From Flavobacterium psychrotolerans (lineage in GTDB: Bacteria; Bacteroidota; Bacteroidia; Flavobacteriales; Flavobacteriaceae), in the NCBI RefSeq assembly GCF_003097635.1, contig NZ_QCZI01000015.1:17148-81147 (forward strand): a stretch of 64,000 nucleotides of DNA, read 5' to 3'. Under the pieces are notes generated by a model. It had not been told where the DNA came from and did not search any database. It worked only from the letters and a program-made list of their open reading frames with translations. Shown piece by piece: positions 37,725 through 46,795 of the stretch (within the stretch, counting starts at the first letter, position 1; the number at the start of each line of letters is the position of its first letter). The translations under genes were made by a program, and so were the position numbers.

Positions 37725-38075
37725 ATGGCAAAAAAATCAAACAGTTTAGAAGATTTGGGTGGCTTTGTGTTCTCTACGAATAAGGATTTTGAGTTTGACA
37801 CTCATTCTGAAATCGAAGAAACTTTAGCCAACGGTAAGCAAAGACTTGAAGCCCATTTGGACAAAAAAAATCGTGGCGGAAAAGTGGCCACCATTATCAA
37901 AGGTTTTCAGGGCAACGAAGAGGATTTAAAAACGTTGGGCAAAATGCTTAAAACCAAATGCGGTGTAGGTGGTGCCGTAAAGGATAATGAAATCATTATT
38001 CAAGGCAATTTTAGAGATAAAATAATGGAAATTTTGAAAAATGAAGGCTACACTATAAAACGCATTGGCGGGTAG
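37725..38075 (+). CDS. SUI1/eIF1-family translation initiation factor-like protein (YciH type)
   Basis: 116 residues. The C-terminal 75 residues are a SUI1 domain with DKKNRGGKVATIIKGF, LKTLGKMLKTKCGVGGAVKD and NEIIIQGNFRDKIMEILKNE. In eukaryotes eIF1 enforces start-codon choice; bacterial YciH-type proteins are thought to influence initiation fidelity. The N-terminal 40 residues are a variable acidic linker. It is followed by a nucleoside phosphorylase gene after 68 bp. Confidence 0.93.
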   Translation: MAKKSNSLEDLGGFVFSTNKDFEFDTHSEIEETLANGKQRLEAHLDKKNRGGKVATIIKGFQGNEEDLKTLGKMLKTKCGVGGAVKDNEIIIQGNFRDKIMEILKNEGYTIKRIGG

Positions 38076-38143
38076 AAAACGTAACAAGTGTAAGTAAATG
38101 CTTCACTAAAATATATAATCTTAAATAATAAACAATAACTATA

Positions 38144-39013
38144 ATGATAAAATCATCAGAATTGATACTTAATCCAGACGGAAGTGTGTATCATTTAAAT
38201 CTTAAGCCAGAACATATTGCAAACGATATCATTTTTGTAGGCGATCAGAATCGAGTAGAAAAAATAACCCAATTTTTTGACAGTATCGAATTTTCAACCC
38301 AAAAAAGGGAATTCAAAACCCAAACAGGAATTTTTAAAGGCAAGCGCATCACTGTGATGTCTACCGGAATAGGCCCTGACAATATTGACATTGTCATGAA
38401 CGAATTGGATGCCCTAGTAAATATTGATTTGGAAACCAGAGAGCCAAAAGAAAAACTGACATCGTTGAATATCATCCGAATAGGGACTTCAGGCTCACTT
38501 CAAGCCGATATTCCAGTAGATAGTTTTGTAATGTCAAAATTTGGATTGGGATTAGACAACATGCTCCGCTCCTACTTGATTGACAATATTTCTCAAGTCG
38601 CTATGGAAGATGCTTTCATTTCCCATACCAATTGGGATTTAAGGAAAGGAAGACCTTATGTCATTTCATGCTCAGAAAAACTGGAAAAAGTTATTGAAAG
38701 TGACAAAATACACAAGGGGATTACCGCAACTGCCGGAGGATTTTACGGCCCACAGGGTCGGGTTCTGCGTTTGGAAATACAAGATGAGAATTTGAATGGT
38801 AAAATGGACAATTTCAAATTTGAAGATGACCGAATCACCAATCTTGAAATGGAAACTGGTGCTATTTACGGACTTTCAGCACTTTTAGGACACCAAGCCT
38901 TATCGTTAAATGCTATAATAGCCAATCGTGCCACGGGCACTTTTAGTGCAGATCCCTACAAAGCCGTTGACGAATTGATTGCTTATTCCCTAGAAAAATT
39001 GGCAGCAAATTAA
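38144..39013 (+). CDS. nucleoside phosphorylase (uridine phosphorylase-like)
   Basis: 289 residues of the PNP/UDP family, which splits nucleosides to base and ribose-1-phosphate. The N-terminal phosphate-binding region includes IIFVGDQNRVEKI, and VMSTGIGPDNIDIVMNE follows. RIGTSGSLQADIPVDSFV carries the Gly-Thr-Ser-Gly phosphate loop. NLEMETGAIYGLSALLGHQA is the substrate-binding Glu-Met-Glu motif. SSxGxx-type residues near the base are compatible with a pyrimidine nucleoside, but purine use cannot be excluded. It is likely a salvage enzyme. Confidence 0.88.
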   Translation: MIKSSELILNPDGSVYHLNLKPEHIANDIIFVGDQNRVEKITQFFDSIEFSTQKREFKTQTGIFKGKRITVMSTGIGPDNIDIVMNELDALVNIDLETREPKEKLTSLNIIRIGTSGSLQADIPVDSFVMSKFGLGLDNMLRSYLIDNISQVAMEDAFISHTNWDLRKGRPYVISCSEKLEKVIESDKIHKGITATAGGFYGPQGRVLRLEIQDENLNGKMDNFKFEDDRITNLEMETGAIYGLSALLGHQALSLNAIIANRATGTFSADPYKAVDELIAYSLEKLAAN

Positions 39014-39441
39014 ATAATCCGAAGCTTTTCCCTGATTCACAATTCTATCTTTTTGTCCGCTTTTTGGCGGACAAAAAGTATTTTGAGATGAACCTAAGTT
39101 CGCAGAAATTCCCTTTTTGAAGTTGTCATAACTTTAAATATTGAAAAAAATCACTTCCAAAAAAGTTGTCGAAATTCCTGAATACATTAATTCCACTTGT
39201 TGCTTATCTACTCAAAAATTAAAATCAATTGTATTCACTGACAAAATTGAGGCATTAAATACAACTTAAAAATAAAAACTTTTCAAGAATGTTTATACCT
39301 AACCGTATGGTTATAAAAACATTTAAAGAAATAAATGTTAAACAAAATTCAAAATCAACTATTTGAGCTCAAAATTATTGATAAAAAAGGTACTTTTGCT
39401 AATACGGTAAACGCAAAATAGCTTTCACCTTTTAGGTTCCT
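39014..39441. other. intergenic region with one strong hairpin
   Basis: About 430 bases. The hairpin at 39049-39078 has a 12-bp stem (CTTTTTGTCCGC with its complement, loop TTTTTG), 36 bp after the phosphorylase stop; it may serve as its terminator although the T-run is within the stem. Further right, AACCGTATGGTT (39301-39312) is a short palindrome, and TACTTTTG at 39391-39398 is a -7 element for the next gene. A 28-codon frame at 39334 has no support. Confidence 0.5.
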
Positions 39442-40374
39442 ATGATAAAGGCAAAAAATATTTCTATTCAGAATATTAGGCAGCAACTTCAGGTAAAAAA
39501 ACCTTGGGACGATGTCATCATTTTTGTTTTGAATATCTTGATTGCAGTTCCTGTTTTTATCATTATCCACCAAAATATAATTACTACCGATTGGTTTTTT
39601 AATGTTGACAGAATTCTATTGTTTTTACTGATATTGGTAATTATCCAGTTAGTATTACGAATTTTAAGAACGATTATTATTGCCTGTATTGGCCTATACT
39701 TGACGGCTTTAGTGTTCGGAAGTTTTTCTGGCAACTATGGGTTTTCAAGTGTTTTTGAAGATTATCGGTATATGGTGTATTCCATGTCGGATAATCCACA
39801 TCCCCAGGATTTGATTTTATCCAAATTACTTCCTTTTCCCAACAAGTCAAAAATACTTAATGCCATTGAATATGAGAATCAAAAAGTAAGGGATTTTTCA
39901 TTAATGGCCACTTCAAAAAATTTCAAACACCTCCGTGGCTATCCTAAATACCGAACCGTTATTCAATGTTTTGCGATTTTTAAAGAAATCAATAGCAGAT
40001 GGAATTATGTCAATGACCCTAAAGGGCGGGAATATATAGCCAAGGCATCCGAATCCTTACTCTATTTTTCGGGTGATTGCGATGATCATTCCATATTAAT
40101 GGCTGCCTGCGTAAAATCTATCGGAGGAACACCACGATTAATCCATACAGGCGGACATATTTATCCTGAAATATTAATAGGAAATCATACGGATTTAGAA
40201 ACCATAAATTACTTGGTCAAAAAAGTTCTTTTTGAACAGGAAAGCAAAGGAAAAAAAATCCATTATCACATTGATGAACGCGGTCAAGTTTGGTTAAATT
40301 TAGATTACACGGCCACCTATCCCGGCGGTCCATTCATGTCAGAAGAAATTTTGGGAGCTTTAACCTTAGACTGA
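39442..40374 (+). CDS. membrane protein with a transglutaminase-like domain
   Basis: 310 residues. Two or three N-terminal membrane helices are present (DVIIFVLNILIAVPVFIIIH, ILLFLLILVIIQLVLRILRT, TIIIACIGLYLTALVFG). The C-terminal half is a transglutaminase-like cysteine domain: EYIAKASESLLYFSGDCDDH with the Cys, then SILMAACVKSIGGTPRLIHT and GGHIYPEILIG with the His, and later a conserved Asp in VWLNLDYTATYPGG. The Cys-His-Asp triad is intact, so it may be an active peptidase or transferase on the periplasmic or cytoplasmic face. Substrate unknown. Confidence 0.85.
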   Translation: MIKAKNISIQNIRQQLQVKKPWDDVIIFVLNILIAVPVFIIIHQNIITTDWFFNVDRILLFLLILVIIQLVLRILRTIIIACIGLYLTALVFGSFSGNYGFSSVFEDYRYMVYSMSDNPHPQDLILSKLLPFPNKSKILNAIEYENQKVRDFSLMATSKNFKHLRGYPKYRTVIQCFAIFKEINSRWNYVNDPKGREYIAKASESLLYFSGDCDDHSILMAACVKSIGGTPRLIHTGGHIYPEILIGNHTDLETINYLVKKVLFEQESKGKKIHYHIDERGQVWLNLDYTATYPGGPFMSEEILGALTLD

Positions 40375-40449
40375 TTTTATTTGTTCTTTATGTCATATAT
40401 TAAGAGGGATTTTTCTTATTTTAGCTCTCTCTAACAAACATTTTCTGTC

Positions 40450-41025
40450 ATGAAGAAGTTCCTTTTTATACTCCTGCTATTTGTTCAGTGCATGAATGCA
40501 CAAGATACCATGAAGTCTGGACTATCCAAAAGACATAATGAATTCAGGGTTAATATTTTAACATTAATTGCCACTTCAAAATTAAATCTAACCTACGAAC
40601 GTTTTTTGAGCAAAAATTATTCTTTAGGTTTAAGCGGAAATTATTCCAACAGCAAAAAAGTCAATGATGATTTTGATCAAGGATTCAGAAATACATTTCA
40701 AAAATATGAAATCACCCCTTTTGCCAGATATAATTTTACAACCAGCATAAACCGATACTATTTTGCTGAAGTTTTTGTATCAGCAAACGGTGGGAATTTT
40801 AGGGAAACCGTTCGTTTAGTTGATGAAAACAATTATGGGTATTACGCCATTCAAAAAACTACTTATACTGATTTGGCCATTGGTGCGTCTGCGGGTTACA
40901 AAATGTATTTTAAAGAAAAATTTGGAATAGAAATTATAGTCGGTATCGGAAGAAATCTAATTAACAGAGCTAAAAGTTCTGATTTTCCTCCAAGAGTCGG
41001 GTTGAGTTTTGGTTATCGATTTTAA
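40450..41025 (+). CDS. predicted outer-membrane beta-barrel protein (DUF3575-like)
   Basis: 191 residues with a signal peptide (MKKFLFILLLFVQCMNA-Q). The mature part consists of amphipathic beta-strands (KLNLTYERFLSKNYSLGLSG, YEITPFARYNF, YYFAEVFVSANGG, AIGASAGYKMYF) and ends in an aromatic strand with Phe as last residue (PRVGLSFGYRF), typical of outer-membrane barrels. It has the size of eight-stranded barrels. It lies 75 bp after the transglutaminase-like gene and 41 bp before a lipoprotein, possibly one transcript. Function unknown. Confidence 0.8.
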   Translation: MKKFLFILLLFVQCMNAQDTMKSGLSKRHNEFRVNILTLIATSKLNLTYERFLSKNYSLGLSGNYSNSKKVNDDFDQGFRNTFQKYEITPFARYNFTTSINRYYFAEVFVSANGGNFRETVRLVDENNYGYYAIQKTTYTDLAIGASAGYKMYFKEKFGIEIIVGIGRNLINRAKSSDFPPRVGLSFGYRF

Positions 41026-41066
41026 TACTCAAATATTAGTTTCCTCATTAAACAACCATTAGACAC

Positions 41067-41654
41067 ATGAAAACTTTAAAACATACAATCCTTTTACTAA
41101 CTACTGTCATAATGACCGTTAGCTGTTCTAACAAAGATAGCGAGTTTTATAATGATGTGTTTGTAAACTCCCCGAATTTAGTTTCCGTTGAACTGGTTCC
41201 TGATGCAATGTTGAAACAAACTTTATATATAAATGCCAATATTCCGAGATACATCACAGAAGCGAATCAAACAAATAAGTTGGATATTTATAAAACTACG
41301 GGAGGAGCAACTAGGTTGTATTTCTCTTATGAACTAGAAAAGAAAATAGATGCCAATTGGTCAATAGTTGGAATTGCAGATAACCAACTTACTACTATAA
41401 ATGGGGAAGCTTTTTCTGGTTCGTTTATTTATGGAAGTTCAATTTATAATCCCGCAACTAAAATCTACGAATACCGAGTTGGAATCAAATCGCTTGCTCC
41501 AGGTCAATACAGACTGAGTTTTGGATATAACAGCAATTCCACCACGGATGTCGAATTTCGTTCCGAAAGTGTTGGAAACAACTTGTTTTTAAATCTTAAT
41601 TCGACATACTCCGCTTTGGACGGTGGCGGGTATTATTCTTTTACGATAAACTAA
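41067..41654 (+). CDS. lipoprotein of unknown function
   Basis: 195 residues with a lipoprotein signal (MKTLKHTILLLTTVIMTVSC, lipobox V-S-C at residue 20). The mature protein is rich in Ser, Asn, Thr and Tyr with a predicted all-beta content (SIVGIADNQLTTINGEAFSG, VGIKSLAPGQYRLSFGYNSN). I do not recognise its family. It ends directly against the stop codon of the convergent ung gene. It may be anchored to the outer membrane together with the barrel protein before it. Confidence 0.75.
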   Translation: MKTLKHTILLLTTVIMTVSCSNKDSEFYNDVFVNSPNLVSVELVPDAMLKQTLYINANIPRYITEANQTNKLDIYKTTGGATRLYFSYELEKKIDANWSIVGIADNQLTTINGEAFSGSFIYGSSIYNPATKIYEYRVGIKSLAPGQYRLSFGYNSNSTTDVEFRSESVGNNLFLNLNSTYSALDGGGYYSFTIN

Positions 41655-42323
41655 TCACCAGTTAATCTCCGGTATTCCGTTAGATTTTAAATAATCATTG
41701 GTTTTGCTAAAATGCCTGTTGCCGAACCATTTCCCTTGATTGGCACTCATTGGCGATGGATGACCGCATTCTAAAACCAAATGTTTTTTCCGGTCTATTT
41801 TCAACCCTTTTTTATGGGCAAAACTTCCCCAAAGCAAAAAAACCACATGCTCTTTTTGGTTGGAAATAGTTTCGATAACCGCATCCGTAAAAACATTCCA
41901 TTTCAAATGTTTGTGACTATTTGGATTGTCTTTTCTGACTGAAAGTGATGCATTTAAAAGTAAAACGCCCTGTTTCGCCCAACACTCTAAATTGCCCGAA
42001 GTAGGCATAAAGATAGTTCCTAAATCATCGTTCAATTCCCGAAAAATATTACGCAAGGAAGGTGGAATCCGCACGCCATCATTAACAGAAAAACACAAAC
42101 CGTTGGCTTCTCCTTCCCCATGATAAGGATCCTGACCTATGATTACGACTTTTAAATCATCAAAAGAACAATAATCAAAAGCTGCAAAAAGTAACTCTTT
42201 TGGCGGAAAGCAAATATGATTTTGATATTCTTCGTCGACGGTTTTTACTAACTCCAAAAAATAAGGTTTCTTAATTTCTTCGGATAAAACGCTTTGCCAA
42301 GAGGGATGAATATCAATAAACAT
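41655..42323 (-). CDS. ung: uracil-DNA glycosylase
   Basis: Removes uracil from DNA in base-excision repair. It has 222 residues and full family length. Motifs: the water-activating loop VVIIGQDPYHGEGEANGLCF with the catalytic Asp, the Pro-rich loop near IPPSLRNIF, and the minor-groove loop LECGHPSPMSANQGKW with the catalytic His. It abuts the lipoprotein gene tail to tail. Its promoter faces that of mutS2. Confidence 0.97.
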   Translation of the reverse strand: MFIDIHPSWQSVLSEEIKKPYFLELVKTVDEEYQNHICFPPKELLFAAFDYCSFDDLKVVIIGQDPYHGEGEANGLCFSVNDGVRIPPSLRNIFRELNDDLGTIFMPTSGNLECWAKQGVLLLNASLSVRKDNPNSHKHLKWNVFTDAVIETISNQKEHVVFLLWGSFAHKKGLKIDRKKHLVLECGHPSPMSANQGKWFGNRHFSKTNDYLKSNGIPEINW

Positions 42324-42337
42324 ACTATAATTTTTTC

Positions 42338-42387
42338 CAAAAATATGAAATTCTCATCCAATAAGACTTTGAACCTTTGTAACTTTG
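42338..42387. promoter_or_regulatory. divergent -7 elements for ung and mutS2
   Basis: On the minus strand 42338-42345 reads TATTTTTG, 15 bp before the ung start. On the plus strand 42380-42387 reads TAACTTTG, 19 bp before the mutS2 start. Both match TAnnTTTG exactly. Confidence 0.5.
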
Positions 42388-42405
42388 AACATTGATTTTA
42401 AATAA

Positions 42406-44571
42406 ATGATTTCCATTACAGAAAAAACACTTCAAGACTTACAATTCCCTACCGTATTAGAAACTATTTCTTCTATATGCAATACGGATATCGGTAAACA
42501 AAAAGCACTCGAAATCGTTCCGTTTAAGGACAAGGAAACGTTGATGACTGCTTTGATGCAAACTTCCGAATATCTTTCTTCTTTTCAGAACAACAACGCC
42601 ATTCCTAATCACGGATATGATGCCATTTCATACGAAATAAAATTTCTTGCAATAGAAGACAGTTTTCTGGAAGTGGGAAGTTTTAAGAAAATTGCCACCA
42701 TTTCAGAGACCACGAACATTTTACTGCACTATTTCAAGAAATTCGACGACTATTACCCTCATTTAAATGCCAAAGCCTCACAGGTTGAATATACCAAGGA
42801 AATCATCAAACTCATTGATGAAGTCATTGATAAATATGGCGAAATCAAGGACAATGCCTCTCTTGATTTATTGAATATCCGCAGAGAAATGAATCTGGTT
42901 CGAGGCAAAGTCAACCAAAGTTTTGGAATCGCCTTGACCCAATACAACGGCTTGGGCTATCTGGACGACATTAAAGAAAGTTTTGTTCAAAACCGACGCG
43001 TATTAGCCGTATTAGCCATGTATCGCAAAAAAGTAAAAGGTTCCATACTTGGTAGTTCAAAAACGGGAAGCATCGCTTATATAGAACCCGAAACTACGTT
43101 GCGCTATTCTCGTGAATTGAGTAATCTGGAATATGAGGAAAAAGAAGAAATTACCCGAATTCTGAAACAATTATCGAATGCCGTTCGTCATTATTTACCG
43201 TTAATTATTCAATATCAGGATTTCTTGAGCGATATTGACGTTATTGCCGCAAAAGCAAAATATGCCAACAGAATCAACGGAATTTTACCAACCATAACCG
43301 ATGAACGCCGGCTGTATTTTCGGGACGCTTATCACCCTATTTTGTATTTGAACAACAAACAGAAAAACGAAATTACGCATCCGCAAACTATAGAATTACA
43401 TCAGGAAAACAGAATCATAGTCATTTCCGGACCCAATGCTGGTGGAAAAACCATCTCCTTAAAAACTGTGGGATTGTTGCAATTGATGCTGCAATCCGGG
43501 ATGCTGATTCCCGTTCACGAACGCAGTGAAACGTTTTTATTTGACCGAATACTAACAGACATTGGGGATAATCAATCTATTGAAAATCATCTAAGTACGT
43601 ACAGTTACCGATTAAAAAACATGAACTACTTCTTGAAGAAGTGCAATCGGAAAACCTTATTCCTAATTGATGAATTTGGTACAGGATCTGATCCGGAATT
43701 GGGCGGTGCATTAGCTGAAATTTTCTTGGAAGAATTCTATCATCGGGAAGCTTTTGGAATTATTACCACGCATTATTCTAATTTAAAAATATTGGCCAAT
43801 GAACTCCCCTTTGCCACCAATGCCAACATGCTTTTTGACGAAAAATCATTAGAACCTTTGTATAAACTGGTTTTAGGCCAAGCCGGAAGTTCCTTCACTT
43901 TTGAAGTAGCGCTAAAAAACGGAATTCCTTTTGGGTTGATTAATCGCGCCAAAAAGAAAATCGAAGTGGGAAAAGTGCGCTTTGACAAGACCATTGCCAC
44001 ACTTCAAAAAGAACGTTCCAAAATGGAAAAGACTTCGCAAACCCTAAAAGAAGAAGAAACCAAAGCCCGAGAGGAAAGCAAAAAGATGGAGACTATTAAT
44101 GTCAAAATCAAACAGAAACTGGAAAGCTATCAGGAACTGTACGATAGCAATCAGAAAATTATTTATATCGGGCAAAAAATTGAGGACTTGGCCGGCAAAT
44201 ATTTCAACAATAAGAATAAGAAAGAACTGATTGGCGAATTCCTGAAAGTAATTGAAATTGAAAATTCCAAACGAATTAAAACGACTTCAAAAGAAATTAA
44301 AGCGATTGCCGAAAAGAAAAAAGAAGTGATTCAGGAAGTTACGGTTCAGGTGGAAGAAATTAGGGCAGCCAAAAAGGAGAAAAAACTAAAACCTGTAATC
44401 GAAAAACCCAAACCAATTTTAAAAGTGGGAGACCGCGTGCGCATGTTTGACGGAAAAGCGGTAGGAAGCATCGATAAAATTGAAAAAAACAAAGCCGTTG
44501 TGAATTATGGCGTTTTTACCTCGACCGTTAGCCTGGAAGCGTTAGAATTGGTTGAAGCGGTTAAGAAGTAA
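42406..44571 (+). CDS. MutS2-type protein lacking the Smr nuclease domain
   Basis: 721 residues. The lever and core region occupies the N-terminal 330 residues (including EIKDNASLDLLNIRREMNLV and YIEPETTLRYSRELSNLEYE). The ATPase domain has Walker A ISGPNAGGKTISL (about residue 342), GDNQSIENHLSTYSYRLKNM, Walker B LFLIDEFGTGSDPELG and GIITTHYSNLK. A long coiled coil follows (residues about 520-670). The chain ends in a small KOW-like part (LKVGDRVRMFDGKAVGSIDK). The C-terminal Smr endonuclease of Bacillus-type MutS2 is absent, as I recall for other Bacteroidota. It may act in ribosome rescue or recombination control rather than mismatch repair. Confidence 0.9.
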   Translation: MISITEKTLQDLQFPTVLETISSICNTDIGKQKALEIVPFKDKETLMTALMQTSEYLSSFQNNNAIPNHGYDAISYEIKFLAIEDSFLEVGSFKKIATISETTNILLHYFKKFDDYYPHLNAKASQVEYTKEIIKLIDEVIDKYGEIKDNASLDLLNIRREMNLVRGKVNQSFGIALTQYNGLGYLDDIKESFVQNRRVLAVLAMYRKKVKGSILGSSKTGSIAYIEPETTLRYSRELSNLEYEEKEEITRILKQLSNAVRHYLPLIIQYQDFLSDIDVIAAKAKYANRINGILPTITDERRLYFRDAYHPILYLNNKQKNEITHPQTIELHQENRIIVISGPNAGGKTISLKTVGLLQLMLQSGMLIPVHERSETFLFDRILTDIGDNQSIENHLSTYSYRLKNMNYFLKKCNRKTLFLIDEFGTGSDPELGGALAEIFLEEFYHREAFGIITTHYSNLKILANELPFATNANMLFDEKSLEPLYKLVLGQAGSSFTFEVALKNGIPFGLINRAKKKIEVGKVRFDKTIATLQKERSKMEKTSQTLKEEETKAREESKKMETINVKIKQKLESYQELYDSNQKIIYIGQKIEDLAGKYFNNKNKKELIGEFLKVIEIENSKRIKTTSKEIKAIAEKKKEVIQEVTVQVEEIRAAKKEKKLKPVIEKPKPILKVGDRVRMFDGKAVGSIDKIEKNKAVVNYGVFTSTVSLEALELVEAVKK

Positions 44572-44625
44572 TCAGTAAATTCATATTGAATTTTTAAATC
44601 AAGGATAAACATAACCCATTTTTTT

Positions 44626-45048
44626 ATGATTGACTTACCAAAAGACAAAAAAATAATTCTCTTTGACGGCGTTTGCAATTTGTGTGATGCTGCGGTGCAA
44701 TTTGTAATCAAACACGATACGAAAGACTTGTTCCGATTCGTGGCTTTACAATCTAATTTGGGTCAAGATATCCTGAACCATATTGGCATACAAGCCAAAA
44801 ATATAGATAGTGTCATTTTATACGAACCTGGAATTGCCTATTATTATAAATCGGCAGCAGCTTTAAAAATCTGTAAAAACTTGGGAGGCTTTTTCCATTT
44901 TGGAACTATCTTTAAGATTATTCCAACCGGTTTAAGTAACCTACTCTATGATTATATTGCCAAAAACAGGTATACATGGTACGGAAAAAAAGAAAATTGC
45001 ATGGTCCCTACAACGGAATTGAAATCGAAATTTTTAGTGATGGAATAA
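44626..45048 (+). CDS. DCC-family thiol-disulfide oxidoreductase-like protein (DUF393)
   Basis: 140 residues with the family signature ILFDGVCNLCDAAVQFVIKH, containing D-x2-C-x2-C, followed by FRFVALQSNLGQDIL and a C-terminal part with KIIPTGLSNLLYDYIAKNRY. The Cys-x2-Cys suggests a thioredoxin-like redox protein, but the substrates of DCC proteins are not known. It follows mutS2 by 54 bp on the same strand. Confidence 0.9.
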   Translation: MIDLPKDKKIILFDGVCNLCDAAVQFVIKHDTKDLFRFVALQSNLGQDILNHIGIQAKNIDSVILYEPGIAYYYKSAAALKICKNLGGFFHFGTIFKIIPTGLSNLLYDYIAKNRYTWYGKKENCMVPTTELKSKFLVME

Positions 45049-45147
45049 ACCGAAAAAATTTAATCATCAGGATCTCAACTATTTTTATGTTCCCGCATAG
45101 CTTATTCTTTGTACTTTTGAATCTAAATACTACTCAATTAAACAAAA

Positions 45148-45170
45148 AAGCCACTCCATTAGAGTGGCTT
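45148..45170 (-). terminator. terminator for the CAP-domain gene
   Basis: AAGCCACTC and GAGTGGCTT form a 9-bp stem around a five-base loop. On the minus strand it is followed by TTTTTTG, so it serves the gene ending at 45190. On the plus strand the T-run is absent. Confidence 0.85.
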
Positions 45171-45189
45171 GAGTATAATGTAACAAAAT

Positions 45190-45690
45190 CTATCTTTTCA
45201 TAAACATATTCGTATAATATTTACTACCAGTTACTGAATTTACTGTAATTGACAATCCAAAATGAGTAAAATTTCCTTCTATATTGGCTTTGTGTCCTGG
45301 ACTGTTTAACCAAGCATGCAAAACGGAATTTGGTGTAGAAAAATTATACGCTATATTTTCGTTTACTTTTACCGCTCCAAGAAGCTGTATAATATTTTGG
45401 GACCGTTCCTCAAATAAATCATGATTCACTATATTTTTCGCAATCATGTATTCGTTGTGTTCTTCTGATTTAAAAGAGATATGATTAATGATTTGTAAAG
45501 GAATTAAACCTTTGCTAACCCTGTATTCATTAATCAAATCAGCTAGTTCCATTTCTTCTGGCTGATACGCATAATTCTGAACCAATTTTGCTTGAGGTAA
45601 AACAACATCTTGTGGAGAATTTGTAGTACATGATAAAAATGCAAACACTACTACCAACGGCAATAGTGCTCGAAGTGATTTGTTTTTCAT
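45190..45690 (-). CDS. CAP-domain (SCP/PR-1) lipoprotein
   Basis: 166 residues when started at the ATG at 45690 (MKNKSLRALLPLVVVFAFLS-C); an in-frame ATG 12 bases upstream is less likely. The signal peptide ends in a lipobox Cys. The mature CAP domain has LADLINEYRVSKGLIPLQII, SEEHNEYMIAKNIVNHDLFE, NENIAYNF and AWLNSPGHKANIEGNFTHFG, which include the paired His and Glu residues of the family cavity. Bacterial CAP proteins are extracytoplasmic and of unclear function. It is convergent with the DCC-protein gene. Confidence 0.9.
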   Translation of the reverse strand: MKNKSLRALLPLVVVFAFLSCTTNSPQDVVLPQAKLVQNYAYQPEEMELADLINEYRVSKGLIPLQIINHISFKSEEHNEYMIAKNIVNHDLFEERSQNIIQLLGAVKVNENIAYNFSTPNSVLHAWLNSPGHKANIEGNFTHFGLSITVNSVTGSKYYTNMFMKR

Positions 45691-45897
45691 AATAAGTAAC
45701 ATTAGAGTTAAAGTAGATTTGATGCAAACCTCTTTAATAGTATAAACAAGATGCTGTTTATAATTTCTTTATACAAGAATACTAACATTATCGCTTAAGT
45801 GCCAAATAAAACCGATGAAATGCACTAATTTCATGTTTTAATAAATAATTTTCTTATAATTCAACACAATACTCATTTAAATATTTGTCTAACAAAA

Positions 45898-45918
45898 AAG
45901 ACCACGAGACGTGATCTT
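45898..45918 (-). terminator. terminator for pdxH
   Basis: On the minus strand AAGATCACG pairs with CGTGGTCTT (one G-T pair) around a three-base loop and is followed by TTTTGTT. It lies 40 bp after the pdxH stop. Confidence 0.75.
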
Positions 45919-45957
45919 AAATTCAAATAAAGTATTAACAGACAGCTATTTAAAAAG

Positions 45958-46605
45958 TTATGGTGCCAGTCGATTTATAGTCCAAAAAAAATCTTCTTGC
46001 AAGTGATATCGAATTCTATCATGCAGTCGATTAGGTCTTCCTTGCCAAAATTCAACTTCTATCGGGCGAACCAAAAAACCTCCCCAATATTCTGGTCTGG
46101 TAATTTCTTTTCCTTGATAATCAATTTCTAATTGTTTTAAATTATTTTCGAGAAATTCTCTATTAGGAATAACCTCACTTTGATTCGAAACTATTGCGCC
46201 CAATTTACTTCCGTCTGGTCGGGAGGCAAAATAATTATCGGATACGTTTGCGGGGGTTTTCTCTGCAATTCCTTTTATAATGACCTGACGCTCTAATGAG
46301 TGCCAGAAAAAAGAAAGGCAAACGTTTGGGTTTTCTATAATGGCTTTTCCTTTTTCGGAATTATAATTGGTGTAAAAAATAAAGCCTTCCTCGTAGAATT
46401 TTTTTAACAAAACGACTCTGGCTTTTGGAAAGCCGTCAAGCCCTAAAGTAGAAACAGTCATGGCATTAACTTCATCTACTCCACCAAAATCCTGCACTTC
46501 AAAAAACCATCTGTGAAATAAATTGATGGGATCTTCTGGAATATTAGTTTCTAAAAGTTCGTTTTGATTGTATGATTTTCTATAATCGCCTAAATCTTGA
46601 TTCAT
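45958..46605 (-). CDS. pdxH: pyridoxamine 5'-phosphate oxidase
   Basis: FMN enzyme that makes pyridoxal 5'-phosphate from pyridoxine or pyridoxamine phosphate. It has 215 residues. Conserved segments: MNQDLGDYRKSYNQNELLET at the N-terminus, GFPKARVVLLKKFYEEGFIF, FYTNYNSEKGKAIIENPNVC, LSFFWHSLERQVIIKGIAEK, and the C-terminal WGGFLVRPIEVEFWQGRPNR followed by LHDRIRY and RLAP. All FMN- and PLP-contact regions are present. Confidence 0.97.
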   Translation of the reverse strand: MNQDLGDYRKSYNQNELLETNIPEDPINLFHRWFFEVQDFGGVDEVNAMTVSTLGLDGFPKARVVLLKKFYEEGFIFYTNYNSEKGKAIIENPNVCLSFFWHSLERQVIIKGIAEKTPANVSDNYFASRPDGSKLGAIVSNQSEVIPNREFLENNLKQLEIDYQGKEITRPEYWGGFLVRPIEVEFWQGRPNRLHDRIRYHLQEDFFWTINRLAP

Positions 46606-46678
46606 TTTATTGATTGAAATGGAGTTGTAAAATTACAGTATTTTTTGTTTATTAATGAATACAAAAATGATTAGTTAT

Positions 46679-46765
46679 CTAGCCCCGATAGAAGCGAAAA
46701 TCCCATGTTATTGCGAGGCACGAAGCAAAGCAATTATATGGATTGCAGCGAATAGCGGGAATAGG
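46679..46765. repeat. compound dispersed palindrome between rnz and pdxH
   Basis: The outer arms read CTAGCCCCGATAGAAGCG (from 46679) and GGATTGCAGCGAATAGCGGG (46740-46759), which pair imperfectly. The loop holds TTATTGCGAGGCACGAAGCA-AAGCAAT (46708-46734), the inverse complement of the repeat between thrB and thrC at 17284-17321. So one repeat family appears to be nested in another. The outer frame resembles the structure at 24303-24380. Confidence 0.6.
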
Positions 46766-46795
46766 ATTTATAAATAAAGACCAAGCCACTTACCG

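Noticed and set aside
39334..39420. 28-codon frame before the transglutaminase-like gene
   Set aside because: No ribosome binding site, and the -7 promoter element of the next gene lies inside it.
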